Shown in pieces: positions 10,702-20,773 of a stretch of DNA of 64,000 nt (position 1 is its first letter; every line of letters begins with the position of its first letter). Under the pieces are notes generated by a model. That model saw only the letters and a program-made list of their open reading frames with translations, searched no databases and was not told the DNA's origin. The position numbers and the translations under genes are program-made. Origin of the DNA: Pseudomonadota bacterium (GTDB taxonomy: Bacteria; Pseudomonadota; Gammaproteobacteria; Burkholderiales; Methylophilaceae); contig JAGVMP010000011.1 in the NCBI GenBank assembly GCA_020053735.1, positions 496,001 through 560,000 of the forward strand. The letters run 5' to 3'.

Positions 10702-11679
10702 ATGCTTAAAGGCGTACATCAAAATCTAGAAGCCCAACAAACCCCTGCTTTTTTTGTCCGTGGCGCAAATGCCTTTTCTCGCATGGTATTTTTTTGTGCT
10801 CTGTCTATTGTTTTTATGGCGGTAGATGCACGACTCAACTACCTATCACACATACGCCAAGGTTTTATTGCTGCATTACACCCGCTAGAGGTGGTCGCCA
10901 ATGCGCCCAGTGAGTGGTATCGCGACATCAAAAAATACTTCTCGGTACATAACGAACTAGTACAAGAAAATTATGTGCTTAAGCAACAGGCGTTTGAGCA
11001 CAAAGTGATGTTGCAGCGCTTAAGCACCATCAAAGCAGAAAATGTGCATTTGCGCAGCTTGCTCAATGGCGATATGCCGCTGCAGCCAAATGCTATTTTG
11101 GGTGAAATTTCTCACATGGGGCGGGACCCATTTACCCGCATCGTGGTGGTAAATCGTGGCAGTCAACATAGCGTTAAAGCTGGCCAAGCGGTAGTGGATT
11201 CTAAAGGTGTTATCGGCCAAGTCACTCGTGTCTACCCATTCACTTCTGAGGTCACCTTAATTACCGACAAAGAACTGTCAATCCCAATTCAGATTGAGCG
11301 CAACCAACTGCGCGCCATCGCTTTTGGTGGGGACAATAATACGCTGGATATCCCCTATCTGCCCACTAACGTGGATATTAAAGTGGGCGACAAACTGGTG
11401 ACTTCTGGCATTGATGGGGTTTACCCTGCAGGCTTAGCCGTGGCCACTGTCAGCCAGATTTTACAAAACCCAGAATCGCCATTTGCTAAAATTGTTTGCA
11501 CGCCCGTGGCCGAAGTGACCAATCATTTGCAATTATTATTGCTCGCGCTGCCTGATGCTAAAGACACTGCGCCAATTGAAGAAAAAATAACACAAGAAGC
11601 AAAAGTAGCTAAGGATAATTCAAAACCTCAGACCAAAGTACAAACCAAGCCGAAAGCCAATATTAATGCGCCACACTAA
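10702..11679 (+). CDS. mreC: Rod shape-determining protein MreC
   Basis: 325 aa. One N-terminal transmembrane helix (about residues 28-45), a coiled-coil (about 80-115), then the double beta-barrel periplasmic domain with the family motifs GRDPFTRIVVVNRGSQHSV, VIGQVTRVYPFTSEVTLITD and GIDGVYPAGLAVATV. The C-terminal tail is a Lys/Pro/Thr-rich low-complexity extension. MreC links cytoplasmic MreB to PBP2. It begins 35 bp after mreB and overlaps mreD by 14 bases. Confidence 0.96.
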   Translation: MLKGVHQNLEAQQTPAFFVRGANAFSRMVFFCALSIVFMAVDARLNYLSHIRQGFIAALHPLEVVANAPSEWYRDIKKYFSVHNELVQENYVLKQQAFEHKVMLQRLSTIKAENVHLRSLLNGDMPLQPNAILGEISHMGRDPFTRIVVVNRGSQHSVKAGQAVVDSKGVIGQVTRVYPFTSEVTLITDKELSIPIQIERNQLRAIAFGGDNNTLDIPYLPTNVDIKVGDKLVTSGIDGVYPAGLAVATVSQILQNPESPFAKIVCTPVAEVTNHLQLLLLALPDAKDTAPIEEKITQEAKVAKDNSKPQTKVQTKPKANINAPH

Positions 11680-12145
11680 CATAGTGAGCATTTACTTCAC
11701 GCTGCTCGTTGCATTGCTGTGCCAGTTATTCCCTTGGGTGGGTCAAGGCATCATATTTCGCCCTGATTTCGTGCTGGTGGCGGTGCTGTATTGGCTACTA
11801 CGCGCACCCAACTTGTGCAACGTAGGCACAGCTTGGGTTGCAGGCTTGTTGGTAGATTTAGCCACAGGTAGCTTGCTTGGTCAGCACGCATTAAGCTTTA
11901 CTATCACTGCTTTTATCGCCCTAAGCTATCAACGTAGATTGGTGTTGTTTAATACATGGCAACTGGCTGGCTATGTGATTGCTTTATTAACAATAGAACG
12001 CGTGTTGATGTTGTTATTAAAGTTATTTGCAGGCGATGAAAATCCTGGTTGGCATTATTTATGGCCGATTCTGACAAGCCTCATATTATGGCAAATGATG
12101 ATAGTGATTTTTGGTGGCTTAACGCGACCAAGAACCAAGCAATAA
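11666..12145 (+). CDS. mreD: Rod shape-determining protein MreD
   Basis: 159 aa of almost wholly hydrophobic sequence forming about five membrane helices, as expected for MreD. The fragment GQGIIFRPDFVLVAVLYWLL matches the conserved family region (RPxxxxLxLxYW) and DLATGSLLGQHALS the second conserved loop. Its start lies inside the end of mreC, implying translational coupling. Confidence 0.93.
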   Translation: MRHTNIVSIYFTLLVALLCQLFPWVGQGIIFRPDFVLVAVLYWLLRAPNLCNVGTAWVAGLLVDLATGSLLGQHALSFTITAFIALSYQRRLVLFNTWQLAGYVIALLTIERVLMLLLKLFAGDENPGWHYLWPILTSLILWQMMIVIFGGLTRPRTKQ

Positions 12146-12154
12146 CCTTATTAA

Positions 12155-14125
12155 ATGGCAATGAAATCATCCAGTCGCGAACTTAAAAATTACCAAAACG
12201 AGCTGCATAATTTTAAATTAAGGCTTGCTGTGCTTGGCGTGCTGGTGCTTGTTGGTTTTGGTATATTGGCTTCTCGCTTCTATTTTTTACAGATTAATCG
12301 CTATGATTACTACCAAACCCTAGCTGAAAGCAATCGCATCTCTGTCGTGCCGATTGCGCCTAACCGCGGTCTAGTTACGGATAGAAAAGGCGTAGTACTG
12401 GCCCACAATTTTTTTGTCTATACCTTAGAAATCACCCCCTCAAAAGTAGAAAATTTAGATGCAACGATTGAGGAAATTAGACCACTAGTAGAAGTAAGCC
12501 CTGTTGACTTAAAGCGCTTTAAAAAACAAAAAGCTGAAAGCCGCACCTTTGAAAGTATTCCATTACGCACCCATTTAAATGAAATTGAAGCAGCCAAATT
12601 TGCTGTTAATCGCTTTCGCTTCCCTGGTGTCGAACTTAAATCTCGCCTGTTTAGGCATTACCCTTTGGGAAAACAGGGCGCGCACATGGTGGGTTACATC
12701 GGTCGCATCAATGACAAAGACCTAATAAAACTGGCTGAAACTGATGTACTTTCTAATTACAAAGGCACTGACCATATTGGCAAAAGCGGGGTTGAGCAAT
12801 CTTACGAGTCAGAGCTTCATGGCACTACGGGCTTTCAGCAAGTAGAAATTGACGCCGATGGCAGAGCGGTGCGTGTATTATCTAGTGTAGCACCGATTCC
12901 TGGCAATAACTTGGTACTGTCTGCTGATAGTAAATTGCAAGAAATTGCCGAAACCGCGTTTGGTGAACGTCGTGGTGCGCTGGTGGCAATTAAACCTAGC
13001 ACGGGCGAAGTGCTAGCATTTGTCAGTATGCCGACGTTTGATTCCAATTTATTTGTGAATGGTATTGATGTTGAAAACTGGAAATTGCTGAATGAATCGC
13101 TAGATAGACCACTGATTAATCGCCCGTTACGCGGTGTCTATCCACCTGGATCCACCTTTAAACCATTTGTGGCACTGGCGGGGTTAGAAGCTGGTAAACG
13201 CAAACCGCCTTACAGTATCAGCGATGCTGGTTATTTTACTTTACCCAATAGCCGCCACCGTTACCGCGATTGGAAACCGGGTGGGCATGGCAACGTGGAT
13301 ATGCGTAAAGCCATTACCATTTCGTGCGATACATTTTTCTATGGTTTGGCTGTGGAGCTTGGTATTGAAAGACTCACTGATTTTGTGCGACATTTTGGCT
13401 TTGGCAAAAAAAGTGGCATTGATATCGCAGGTGAAGTCGGCGGATTATTGCCCACGCCTGAATGGAAACAACGCCGTTTTAAACAGCCTTGGTATATGGG
13501 TGAAACGGTGATTGTTGGCATTGGTCAAGGCTACACCCTAACAACACCAATGCAACTGGCACAAGCGACAGCAATTTTAGCCAACAAGGGCGTGGCCATG
13601 CGCCCGCGCTTAGTCTCTGCCGCAGTAGATGCCAAAACACTGGTCGCCACACCAACACCAGCTATTGTGAGCGATAGGATTACTTTGGATAAAGCCAATT
13701 TAGAAATTGTGAACCTAGGCATGATAGACGTAACGCTGCCAGGGGGTACCGCCGCCAGTGTAGGTGCCAATGCAGGCTATAGCATCGCAGCAAAAACAGG
13801 CACAGCGCAAGTGATTGGCATTAAACAAAATGAAAAATATAATGAGAAACTAATCAACGAGCGCCACCGCGACCATGCTTTATTTGTGGCTTTTGCCCCC
13901 GCTGAAGACCCACAAATTGCGCTTGCAGTGATTGTAGAAAATGGTGGGCATGGTGGCTCTGCTGCGGGACCGATTGCGCGAAAAGTGATGGATTATTATT
14001 TATTAGGTAAACTGCCAGTTGTAGAACCACCCAAAGCTGAAGCTATTGCCAACCCTAATGGAATTGAGGCGACTTCGCCCACCAGCGCAATCATTAACGC
14101 GCCAGAAGAAGAGCTTTATGATTAA
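12155..14125 (+). CDS. mrdA: Peptidoglycan D,D-transpeptidase MrdA (PBP2)
   Basis: 656 aa. A single membrane anchor (about residues 26-46), a dimerisation domain, and a C-terminal transpeptidase domain. The active-site tetrad is in YPPGSTFKPF (nucleophile Ser333, Lys336), the SxD/SxN motif is ISCDTFFYG, and the KTG box is AAKTGTAQV. PBP2 cross-links peptidoglycan during elongation together with RodA, encoded immediately downstream with an 8-base overlap. A second in-frame ATG at 12161 could be the true start. The C-terminal tail after about residue 625 is low complexity. Confidence 0.96.
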   Translation: MAMKSSSRELKNYQNELHNFKLRLAVLGVLVLVGFGILASRFYFLQINRYDYYQTLAESNRISVVPIAPNRGLVTDRKGVVLAHNFFVYTLEITPSKVENLDATIEEIRPLVEVSPVDLKRFKKQKAESRTFESIPLRTHLNEIEAAKFAVNRFRFPGVELKSRLFRHYPLGKQGAHMVGYIGRINDKDLIKLAETDVLSNYKGTDHIGKSGVEQSYESELHGTTGFQQVEIDADGRAVRVLSSVAPIPGNNLVLSADSKLQEIAETAFGERRGALVAIKPSTGEVLAFVSMPTFDSNLFVNGIDVENWKLLNESLDRPLINRPLRGVYPPGSTFKPFVALAGLEAGKRKPPYSISDAGYFTLPNSRHRYRDWKPGGHGNVDMRKAITISCDTFFYGLAVELGIERLTDFVRHFGFGKKSGIDIAGEVGGLLPTPEWKQRRFKQPWYMGETVIVGIGQGYTLTTPMQLAQATAILANKGVAMRPRLVSAAVDAKTLVATPTPAIVSDRITLDKANLEIVNLGMIDVTLPGGTAASVGANAGYSIAAKTGTAQVIGIKQNEKYNEKLINERHRDHALFVAFAPAEDPQIALAVIVENGGHGGSAAGPIARKVMDYYLLGKLPVVEPPKAEAIANPNGIEATSPTSAIINAPEEELYD

Positions 14126-15215
14126 TAAATTGCTGCAGGGCCTGTTTAGGCATATCGACTCATTTTTAATGGGTTGCCTGCTATTTACGCTGCTAGTGGG
14201 TTTGTTTGTGTTATACAGCGCATCTGGACAAAATATAGAACGTGTCAACGCCCAACTTATTAATATCACTGTTGCGCTGGTAGTGCTGTGGGTAGCATCC
14301 AATATACAACCGCAATTGCTGGAACGCATAGCGCCGCCTCTTTATTTACTCGGTATCTTATTATTAATAGCAGTAGAAATCTTTGGCCATATTAGCCATG
14401 GCGCGCAGAGATGGCTAGACATAGGCATTATAAAAATCCAACCTTCTGAAATTATGCGTATTGCAGTGCCAATGATGCTAGCCTGGTTTTTTGCCAAGCG
14501 CGAATCAAATCCACGCATCGCTGATTTTTTAATTGCCGCCGTCTTGTTGCTTATCCCCGTTGCGTTGATTATGAAACAACCCGATTTAGGCACTTCTTTA
14601 TTAATTTGTGCATCGGGCTTTTTTGTGATTTTTTTAGCAGGTTTAAGTTGGAAATTTATTCTAGGTAGTGTCGCCCTGCTGGGTGCACTAACACCCGTTT
14701 TTTGGTCGATGTTGCACGACTATCAGCGCCGTCGTATTGAAATTTTAATTGATCCTACACAAGACCCTCTCGGCGCAGGTTACCACACCATTCAAGCAAC
14801 GATTGCATTGGGTTCTGGCGGTGGCACTGGTAAAGGTTGGCTTAACGGCACGCAAAGCCAGTTAGATTTTTTACCCGAACGCACCACAGACTTTATTTTT
14901 GCAGTATTTGGCGAAGAGTTTGGCATGGCAGGCAATTTGATTTTATTGGTATTATTCAGCCTAATCATTGCCCGCGGCTTGGTCATCGCTGCGCAAGCCA
15001 AGAGCACTTTTACGCGTCTGCTGGCAGGTAGCATTACGCTGACGTTTTTTACTTACTGCTTCGTCAACATTGGCATGGTAAGCGGCATATTGCCTGTTGT
15101 AGGTGTACCATTGCCGCTAATCAGTTATGGCGGCACCTCAATGGTCACGTTGCTGCTAGGCTTTGGCATTTTAATGAGTATACAAACCCATAAAAAACTG
15201 GTTGCCGCTGGTTAA
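14118..15215 (+). CDS. rodA: Rod shape peptidoglycan polymerase RodA (SEDS)
   Basis: 365 aa from the ATG at 14118, chosen because the protein then begins MINKLLQGLFRHIDSF like other RodA proteins. An earlier in-frame ATG at 14046 would lie deep inside mrdA. About ten membrane helices. SEDS motifs visible are GAQRWLDIGIIKIQPSEIMRI (N-terminal half), DPTQDPLGAGYHTIQATIAL around the catalytic loop, LPERTTDFIFAVFGEEFG, and the C-terminal PLPLISYGGTSMV. RodA is the glycosyltransferase partner of PBP2. Confidence 0.96.
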   Translation: MINKLLQGLFRHIDSFLMGCLLFTLLVGLFVLYSASGQNIERVNAQLINITVALVVLWVASNIQPQLLERIAPPLYLLGILLLIAVEIFGHISHGAQRWLDIGIIKIQPSEIMRIAVPMMLAWFFAKRESNPRIADFLIAAVLLLIPVALIMKQPDLGTSLLICASGFFVIFLAGLSWKFILGSVALLGALTPVFWSMLHDYQRRRIEILIDPTQDPLGAGYHTIQATIALGSGGGTGKGWLNGTQSQLDFLPERTTDFIFAVFGEEFGMAGNLILLVLFSLIIARGLVIAAQAKSTFTRLLAGSITLTFFTYCFVNIGMVSGILPVVGVPLPLISYGGTSMVTLLLGFGILMSIQTHKKLVAAG

Positions 15216-15239
15216 AATAAATTAATAAGAGAAAATATA

Positions 15240-16235
15240 GTGAAAAAACACGCATTAGTATTTATATTTTGTTGTACTTTTTTGGTCGCCTGTGGTGGCA
15301 AGAAAGTAGTGAAACCAGCGCCAGCGCCGCCAGTAGCAAGCAAACCCGCACCTTTGCCAGCACCAAATCCAACTCCTGTGCCAACACCGCCAACCACCAC
15401 ACCTACAACCCCAGAGCCCACCAAACCTGGGGGTTACTATTTAGATGATGGTCCAGGTGACAATCCACCAAAAAATATTGAAAGTATTCCCAATGCAGTG
15501 CCTAAAAAAGAACCACTACATAGCCGCACTAACCGCCCATATAAAGCCTTGGGGGCTACGTATAAGCCGATGACTAGCTACCAACCATATAAAGCGCGTG
15601 GCATCGCCTCATGGTATGGCAAGCGTTTTCATGGTAGAAAAACTTCTAATGGTGAGACCTATGATATGTACAGCATGACAGCTGCGCATACTATTTTGCC
15701 ATTGCCTAGCTACGTAAAAGTCACTAACCCAGCGAATGGTCGCTGGGTGATTGTTCGCGTCAACGATAGAGGGCCATTCAAGCATAGCCGTATTATTGAT
15801 TTATCGTATGCCGCTGCCTATAAGCTTGGCTACACAGCCAAGGGCAGCACGTTGGTAGAAGTCGAAGCGATAGACCCTGATAACATGAGCAGCTACCAAA
15901 ATGGTGAAGCAAAGCCTGAAACAGTTACAGTAGCTGAGTCTACCGCAGCCACAACGCCAACTGAGCAAACGCTAATTACTACCAATCAGAACACTGAACT
16001 TGTGAATGGTTTTTTTGTGCAAGCAGGCGCATTTAAAAGTGAGGTTAATGCAGACAGCTTAATTAACAAGCTACAAGGTTTAGATATAGACCAAAATTCA
16101 GGCATTAACAAAGTGTATAATAACGGCTTACATCGCTTAAAGATTGGTCCTTACGACAATAAGCAGGCGGCCGATAAAACGGCAGCCGATATTCGAAGAC
16201 AGCTTAATATACCCGCAATTACTGTGAGTCAATAA
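15240..16235 (+). CDS. rlpA: RlpA-family septal ring lytic transglycosylase lipoprotein with SPOR domain
   Basis: 331 aa starting at a GTG with an AAGAG-like ribosome site about 7 bases upstream. The lipobox FLVACGGK makes it a lipoprotein. A Pro/Ala/Thr-rich linker (about 30-65) is followed by the double-psi beta-barrel (ARGIASWYGKRFHGRKTSNG at about 119-138; VIVRVNDRGPFKHSRIIDLS) and a C-terminal SPOR domain (about 255-331, FFVQAGAFKSEVNADSL) that binds denuded glycan at the septum. RlpA cleaves glycan strands lacking stem peptides in some species. Its position between rodA and dacC is the standard order. Confidence 0.95.
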   Translation: MKKHALVFIFCCTFLVACGGKKVVKPAPAPPVASKPAPLPAPNPTPVPTPPTTTPTTPEPTKPGGYYLDDGPGDNPPKNIESIPNAVPKKEPLHSRTNRPYKALGATYKPMTSYQPYKARGIASWYGKRFHGRKTSNGETYDMYSMTAAHTILPLPSYVKVTNPANGRWVIVRVNDRGPFKHSRIIDLSYAAAYKLGYTAKGSTLVEVEAIDPDNMSSYQNGEAKPETVTVAESTAATTPTEQTLITTNQNTELVNGFFVQAGAFKSEVNADSLINKLQGLDIDQNSGINKVYNNGLHRLKIGPYDNKQAADKTAADIRRQLNIPAITVSQ

Positions 16236-16244
16236 TACCTAAAC

Positions 16245-17384
16245 ATGCATAAAAATTTTAGTTTTACTCTATTCGTTTACCTCCTAATTACGCCACTAGT
16301 GGGTTGGGCTGCACAAGTGGCACCATCACCTGAACTGGCAGTAAAAGCCTACCTATTGCAAGATTTTAATAGTGGCAACGTGATTGCATCACACCAAAAA
16401 GATGTGCGTATTGAGCCAGCATCTCTGACTAAAATCATGACGGCTTATGTCGTGTTTGATGCAATCAAGCAAGGCCATTTAAAACTGGAGCAAAATTTAC
16501 CTGTCAGCGAAAAAGCATGGAAAGCAGAAGGCTCTAAAATGTTTATTGAGCCAAATAAACCAGTCACCGTTGATGAGCTTTTGCACGGCATGATCATTCA
16601 ATCTGGTAATGATGCATCGATTACTTTAGCTGAAGGCATTGCTGGTGCAGAAGAACAGTTTGCTGACATGATGAACAAGCAAGGCAAAAAACTAGGCTTA
16701 AGCAACACGCAATTTGTAAATGCGACTGGCTTACCAGATAAAAACCATTACACTACAGCTGGTGATTTAGCTCTATTGGCCAAAGCCTTAATACGTGACT
16801 TTCCGTTGGAATACAGCAGGCTGTATTCTGTAAAAGAGTATACCTACAACAAAATTACCCAGCCCAATCGCAACCGCTTATTGTGGTTAGACGCTAATGT
16901 AGATGGCATGAAAACTGGCCATACGGATAGTGCGGGTTACTGTTTAATTGCGTCTTCCAAGCGCGGTAACACGCGTTTGGTATCAGTTATTTTAGGTGCG
17001 GCGAGCGAAGCCATGCGCGCATCAGAAAGCCAAAAATTACTCAATTATGGCTTTCAATTTTACGAATCCACCTTAGTTTATAAGCAAGCCCAAACGATAA
17101 ATACCCTACGCGTCTATAAAGGCCAAGACAAAACGGTTGCAGCCTCACTTAATAAAGATTATTACTTAACTTTGCCAAAAGGCGATTACGCGCGCGTGAA
17201 AGCCAGCATGACGAGCCAACAGCCGCTGATTGCGCCGCTAAAATCAGGTCAAGTGGTCGGAAAGATTACTTTTAGCTTAGATGGTAAGGTGATTAGCGCG
17301 CAAAATTTGGTCGCCAGCAAATCGGTAGAAGTTGCTGGCTTTTTTGGCAGATTGCTTGATAGCATTAAATTACTCATTCAGTAA
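16245..17384 (+). CDS. dacC: Serine-type D-Ala-D-Ala carboxypeptidase (PBP5/6 family)
   Basis: 379 aa with a cleavable signal (to about WAAQ, residue 24). The three penicillin-binding motifs are clear: SLTK with Ser60, SGN at about 120, and KTG in DGMKTGHTDSAGYC at about 223. The C-terminal beta domain and amphipathic anchor helix (ending FGRLLDSIKLLIQ) are as in DacA/DacC. It trims the terminal D-Ala of peptidoglycan stem peptides. The symbol dacA would serve equally well. It begins 9 bp after rlpA and is followed at 6 bp by the DUF493 gene. Confidence 0.95.
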   Translation: MHKNFSFTLFVYLLITPLVGWAAQVAPSPELAVKAYLLQDFNSGNVIASHQKDVRIEPASLTKIMTAYVVFDAIKQGHLKLEQNLPVSEKAWKAEGSKMFIEPNKPVTVDELLHGMIIQSGNDASITLAEGIAGAEEQFADMMNKQGKKLGLSNTQFVNATGLPDKNHYTTAGDLALLAKALIRDFPLEYSRLYSVKEYTYNKITQPNRNRLLWLDANVDGMKTGHTDSAGYCLIASSKRGNTRLVSVILGAASEAMRASESQKLLNYGFQFYESTLVYKQAQTINTLRVYKGQDKTVAASLNKDYYLTLPKGDYARVKASMTSQQPLIAPLKSGQVVGKITFSLDGKVISAQNLVASKSVEVAGFFGRLLDSIKLLIQ

Positions 17385-17390
17385 CTAAGT

Positions 17391-17708
17391 ATGGTAACAG
17401 ACAAAAAAATTTCGGATGCTGTAGCCCAAGGAACGTCCCAAGAACCGCTCCAAGAAACGCTCATTGAGTTTCCATGTGACTTTCCTATTAAAGTAATGGG
17501 TGAAACGCATGCAGACTTTGCCAACGAAATTATTAAGACCATTCAAGGCGTCTTACCAAACTTTGATGCGGGCGGTATTGAGATGCGTGGCAGTTCTGGT
17601 GGTAAATATATCAGCCTCACTTGCACGGTGTATGTCATCTCAAAACCACAGCTAGACGATGTTTACCGCTCGCTCACGTCTCACCCCATGGTAAAAGTCA
17701 CACTGTAA
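17391..17708 (+). CDS. DUF493 / YbeD family protein
   Basis: 105 aa. FPCDFPIKVMGETHADFANEI-type N-terminal sequence and SSGGKYISLTCTVYVISKPQ identify the DUF493 (YbeD) family, a small alpha-beta ACT-like fold. YbeD lies between dacA and lipB in E. coli too, and the order here is the same. It has been proposed to act in lipoate metabolism or its regulation, but this is unproven. Confidence 0.9.
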   Translation: MVTDKKISDAVAQGTSQEPLQETLIEFPCDFPIKVMGETHADFANEIIKTIQGVLPNFDAGGIEMRGSSGGKYISLTCTVYVISKPQLDDVYRSLTSHPMVKVTL

Positions 17709-17722
17709 TTACTAGCTTTTAA

Positions 17723-18355
17723 ATGTCTATCATCACCCGCCAGTTAGGGCTAACTGATTACAAAACCACACTGCAAGCCATGCAAGCGTTTACCGCAAGT
17801 CGCACTCATCAAACCCCTGATGAAATATGGCTGACAGAGCATGCTGCTGTATACACGCTAGGATTAAACCGCAAGAATGTACGGTTGCCTGAGACTATAG
17901 AAAATAGTCATACTATCCCTGTCGTTTTGGTAGACCGTGGTGGGAAAATTACTTATCACGGACATGGTCAAGCGGTGATTTATTTGTTGGTAGATTTAAA
18001 ACGCCGCAACCTCAACGTACGCCAACTCGTCAACCTGATAGAAGCCTCTATCATTGAATTGCTAGCACAATTTAATGTGACCGCAATTACCAAAGCTGAC
18101 GCACCTGGCGTATATGTTCAGCATGATGGCAAAGATAAAAAAATTGCTTCTTTAGGTTTACGCTTAAAAAATAATTGCTGTTATCATGGCTTAAGCTTGA
18201 ATGTAGAGATGGATTTGGCACCATTTTCTGCAATTGACCCGTGCGGCTATGTGGGCTTAGAAGTCACACAGACCAAAGACTTAGGTATTGCCAAAACATG
18301 CCAGCAACTTGGTGAGGACTTACTAAACCGCTTACAAGAAAAATTAGCTTTATGA
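17723..18355 (+). CDS. lipB: Octanoyl-[ACP]:protein N-octanoyltransferase LipB
   Basis: 210 aa. LipB moves octanoate from acyl carrier protein onto lipoyl domains of pyruvate dehydrogenase and similar complexes. Family motifs: [20 protein letters not shown], the catalytic Lys in [12 protein letters not shown], the [11 protein letters not shown] segment, and the catalytic Cys in [10 protein letters not shown]. Its TGA overlaps the lipA start (ATGA at 18352), so the two are translationally coupled. Confidence 0.96.
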   Translation: MSIITRQLGLTDYKTTLQAMQAFTASRTHQTPDEIWLTEHAAVYTLGLNRKNVRLPETIENSHTIPVVLVDRGGKITYHGHGQAVIYLLVDLKRRNLNVRQLVNLIEASIIELLAQFNVTAITKADAPGVYVQHDGKDKKIASLGLRLKNNCCYHGLSLNVEMDLAPFSAIDPCGYVGLEVTQTKDLGIAKTCQQLGEDLLNRLQEKLAL

Positions 18356-19329
18356 CAGAAACCATCACAACAACAGCAACAAAAATCCCTGAGTTTGATA
18401 AAAAAATGGGCGTTAAGCAGGTTGACGCTGAAAAAACTGCGCGCATTCCTATCAAAATTATCCCGATGCCCATGCTACGCAAACCAGATTGGATACGCAT
18501 GAAAGTGCCTGATAGTGCACGCTTTCAAGAAATCAAAAAGGTATTACGCGATAATAATTTGCACACCGTGTGCGAAGAAGCTTCGTGCCCGAATATTGGA
18601 GAATGCTTTAGTGGTGGCACAGCCACCTTTATGATTTTGGGCGATATTTGCACACGGCGTTGTCCATTTTGCGATGTAGCACATGGCAAACCACTACCAC
18701 CTGACGTTGATGAACCCGCTAACTTAGCCCGCACCATTGCGCAAATGCGCTTAAAATATGTCGTCATCACATCCGTAGACCGCGATGACTTAAAAGACGG
18801 TGGTGCGCAGCATTTTGTTGATTGTATTCATGCGGTGCGTCAGGCATCGCCTGCAATCAAAATAGAGATTTTAGTGCCCGATTTTCGGGGGCGTTTAGAA
18901 GTGGCATTGCACATTTTAAAAAATGCCCCGCCTGATGTGATGAACCATAACCTAGAAACCGTACCACGCCTTTACAAGCAAGCGCGACCTGGTTCTGACT
19001 ACCAAAACTCACTTAACTTATTAAAGATGTTTGCCGAGATGTACCCGCATATTCCTACCAAATCTGGCCTGATGTTGGGTTTAGGGGAAACAGATGATGA
19101 AATATTGCAAGTGATGCAAGATTTGCGTACACACAACGTCAGCATGCTAACACTTGGTCAGTATCTGCAACCTAGCGTGCATCATTTACCCGTCATGCGC
19201 TATGTTGAACCCGCTATTTTTGCTGAGCTAAAGCAAAAAGCGGATGCGATGGGCTTTAATAATGCAGCCAGTGGCCCCATGGTAAGAAGTAGCTATCACG
19301 CCGACTTACAGGCACATAGTCTTACTTAA
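18352..19329 (+). CDS. lipA: Lipoyl synthase (radical SAM)
   Basis: 325 aa. LipA inserts two sulfurs into octanoyl groups on lipoyl domains. Both cluster motifs are intact: [12 protein letters not shown] (auxiliary cluster, C-x4-C-x5-C) and CTRRCPFC (radical-SAM cluster, C-x3-C-x2-C), and the C-terminal [11 protein letters not shown] supplies the conserved RSSY serine ligand. It overlaps lipB by 4 bases and is followed 8 bp later by gshA. Confidence 0.97.
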   Translation: MTETITTTATKIPEFDKKMGVKQVDAEKTARIPIKIIPMPMLRKPDWIRMKVPDSARFQEIKKVLRDNNLHTVCEEASCPNIGECFSGGTATFMILGDICTRRCPFCDVAHGKPLPPDVDEPANLARTIAQMRLKYVVITSVDRDDLKDGGAQHFVDCIHAVRQASPAIKIEILVPDFRGRLEVALHILKNAPPDVMNHNLETVPRLYKQARPGSDYQNSLNLLKMFAEMYPHIPTKSGLMLGLGETDDEILQVMQDLRTHNVSMLTLGQYLQPSVHHLPVMRYVEPAIFAELKQKADAMGFNNAASGPMVRSSYHADLQAHSLT

Positions 19330-19337
19330 GGATTAAT

Positions 19338-20633
19338 ATGGTTCCACATTTAACCACCGCGCTTAACGGCCCCTTACTGAGTTTAGAAAAGCGCATGCTA
19401 AATGCCATGCCAAAAATTGAGCATTGGTTTCGTAGCCAGTGGCTGGAATACGCGTCGCCATTTTATGCGAGTGTCGATTTACGCAACTCAGGCTTTAAGT
19501 TGGCGCCTGTCGATACCAATTTGTTTCCAGGTGGTTTTAATAATTTAAATCCAGAATTTTTGACGCTGAGCGTACAAGCGGCGATGGTAGCGGTTGAGAA
19601 GATATGCCCAGAAGCGCACCGCTTACTCATCATCCCAGAAAATCACACCCGCAATACCTATTATCTGCGCAACGTGGTCGAACTGGTGACAATTATGAAG
19701 GCAGCGGGATTAGATGTGCGCGTAGGTAGTATCTCTCCCGAAATCACAGCGCCTATTTCACTGCAAACCCATGATGGCCAAACACTTTTGTTAGAACCTG
19801 TAGTGCGCGAAGGCAACCGTATCAAATTAAAAAACCCAACTTTGGGCAATTTTGATAGCTGCGCAATTTTACTGAATAACGATTTATCCGGTGGCATTCC
19901 TGATATTTTGCAAAATTTGGAGCAAGACTTAATTCCTCCGTTGCACGCAGGCTGGCACGTTAGAAGAAAATCACAGCATTTCGATGCATATAATCGCGTT
20001 ATTAATGAGTTTTCACAGCTTTTAGACATCGACCCGTGGTTGCTCAACCCATATTTTGAAACCTGTGGTGAAATTGATTTTCACGCCCGCACTGGTGAAG
20101 ATTGCTTAGCTTTGAAAGTAGAACAGTTATTAGCAAAAATTCAAGCCAAGTACACTGAGTATGGTGTAACACAAGAACCATTTGTGATTGTAAAAGCCGA
20201 TGCTGGCACTTATGGCATGGGTATTATGACAGTGAAACACCCTGACGATGTGCGCGATTTAAACCGCAAAGCACGCAATAAAATGTCAGTGGTAAAAGAA
20301 GGTTTGCAAGTATCAGAAGTCATTATTCAAGAAGGTGTGTACACCTTTGAGAGCATTAACGATGCAGTGGCTGAGCCTGTGGTATACATGATGGATCACT
20401 TTGTGATTGGCGGCTTTTATCGTGTACATACCGAGCGCGGCGCCGATGAAAACTTGAACGCACCTGGCTCTCATTTTGTGCCTTTAGCGTTTGAAAAGCC
20501 CTGCACCTTGCCCGATTGCGCCGATGCACCTGATACGGTGCCGAATCGATTTTATGCGTATGGTGTGGTAGCTCGCTTGGCCTTGCTGGCAGCTGCGATT
20601 GAGCTGCAAGAGACAGATCCATTAAATCAATAA
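19338..20633 (+). CDS. gshA: Glutamate-cysteine ligase, proteobacterial GshA type (PF08886-like)
   Basis: 431 aa with an AAGGA ribosome site 7 bases before the ATG. The sequence is not the E. coli GshA type but the separate family found in acidithiobacilli and many betaproteobacteria. Recognisable stretches are SVDLRNSGFKLAPVDTNLFP, GGFNNLNPEFL, VKADAGTYGMGIMTVKHPDD and HFVIGGFYRVHTERGADENL. It forms gamma-glutamylcysteine, the first step of glutathione synthesis. The second step, gshB, follows 140 bp downstream after a stem-loop repeat. Glutathione is also used in formaldehyde detoxification in some methylotrophs. Confidence 0.9.
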   Translation: MVPHLTTALNGPLLSLEKRMLNAMPKIEHWFRSQWLEYASPFYASVDLRNSGFKLAPVDTNLFPGGFNNLNPEFLTLSVQAAMVAVEKICPEAHRLLIIPENHTRNTYYLRNVVELVTIMKAAGLDVRVGSISPEITAPISLQTHDGQTLLLEPVVREGNRIKLKNPTLGNFDSCAILLNNDLSGGIPDILQNLEQDLIPPLHAGWHVRRKSQHFDAYNRVINEFSQLLDIDPWLLNPYFETCGEIDFHARTGEDCLALKVEQLLAKIQAKYTEYGVTQEPFVIVKADAGTYGMGIMTVKHPDDVRDLNRKARNKMSVVKEGLQVSEVIIQEGVYTFESINDAVAEPVVYMMDHFVIGGFYRVHTERGADENLNAPGSHFVPLAFEKPCTLPDCADAPDTVPNRFYAYGVVARLALLAAAIELQETDPLNQ

Positions 20634-20663
20634 TCACTACTTAAGTAGCGCGATAAAAAATAG

Positions 20664-20703
20664 ATGCCCTGCAAGCCAATACCCATGCGGCTTACAGGCA
20701 TGC
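20664..20703. repeat. Dispersed stem-loop repeat, copy 1 (gshA-gshB spacer)
   Basis: ATGCCCTGCAAGCC pairs imperfectly with GGCTTACAGGCAT across an 11-base loop AATACCCATGC. The core CTGCAAGCCAATAYCCA recurs at 37808-37824 and, inverted, at 48769-48785. It has no U-tract on the plus strand, so it is not a typical terminator for gshA. Confidence 0.7.
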
Positions 20704-20773
20704 ACAAATGAAGGTTGCGAATCAAGTATAGTAAGTTAATTACTTTTAAGTTAAATAATGTAGGTTAAATACC

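Noticed and set aside
20637-20648. Palindrome CTACTTAAGTAG just after gshA as a terminator
   Set aside because: Six AT-rich pairs per arm and no T-tract; more likely a chance palindrome.
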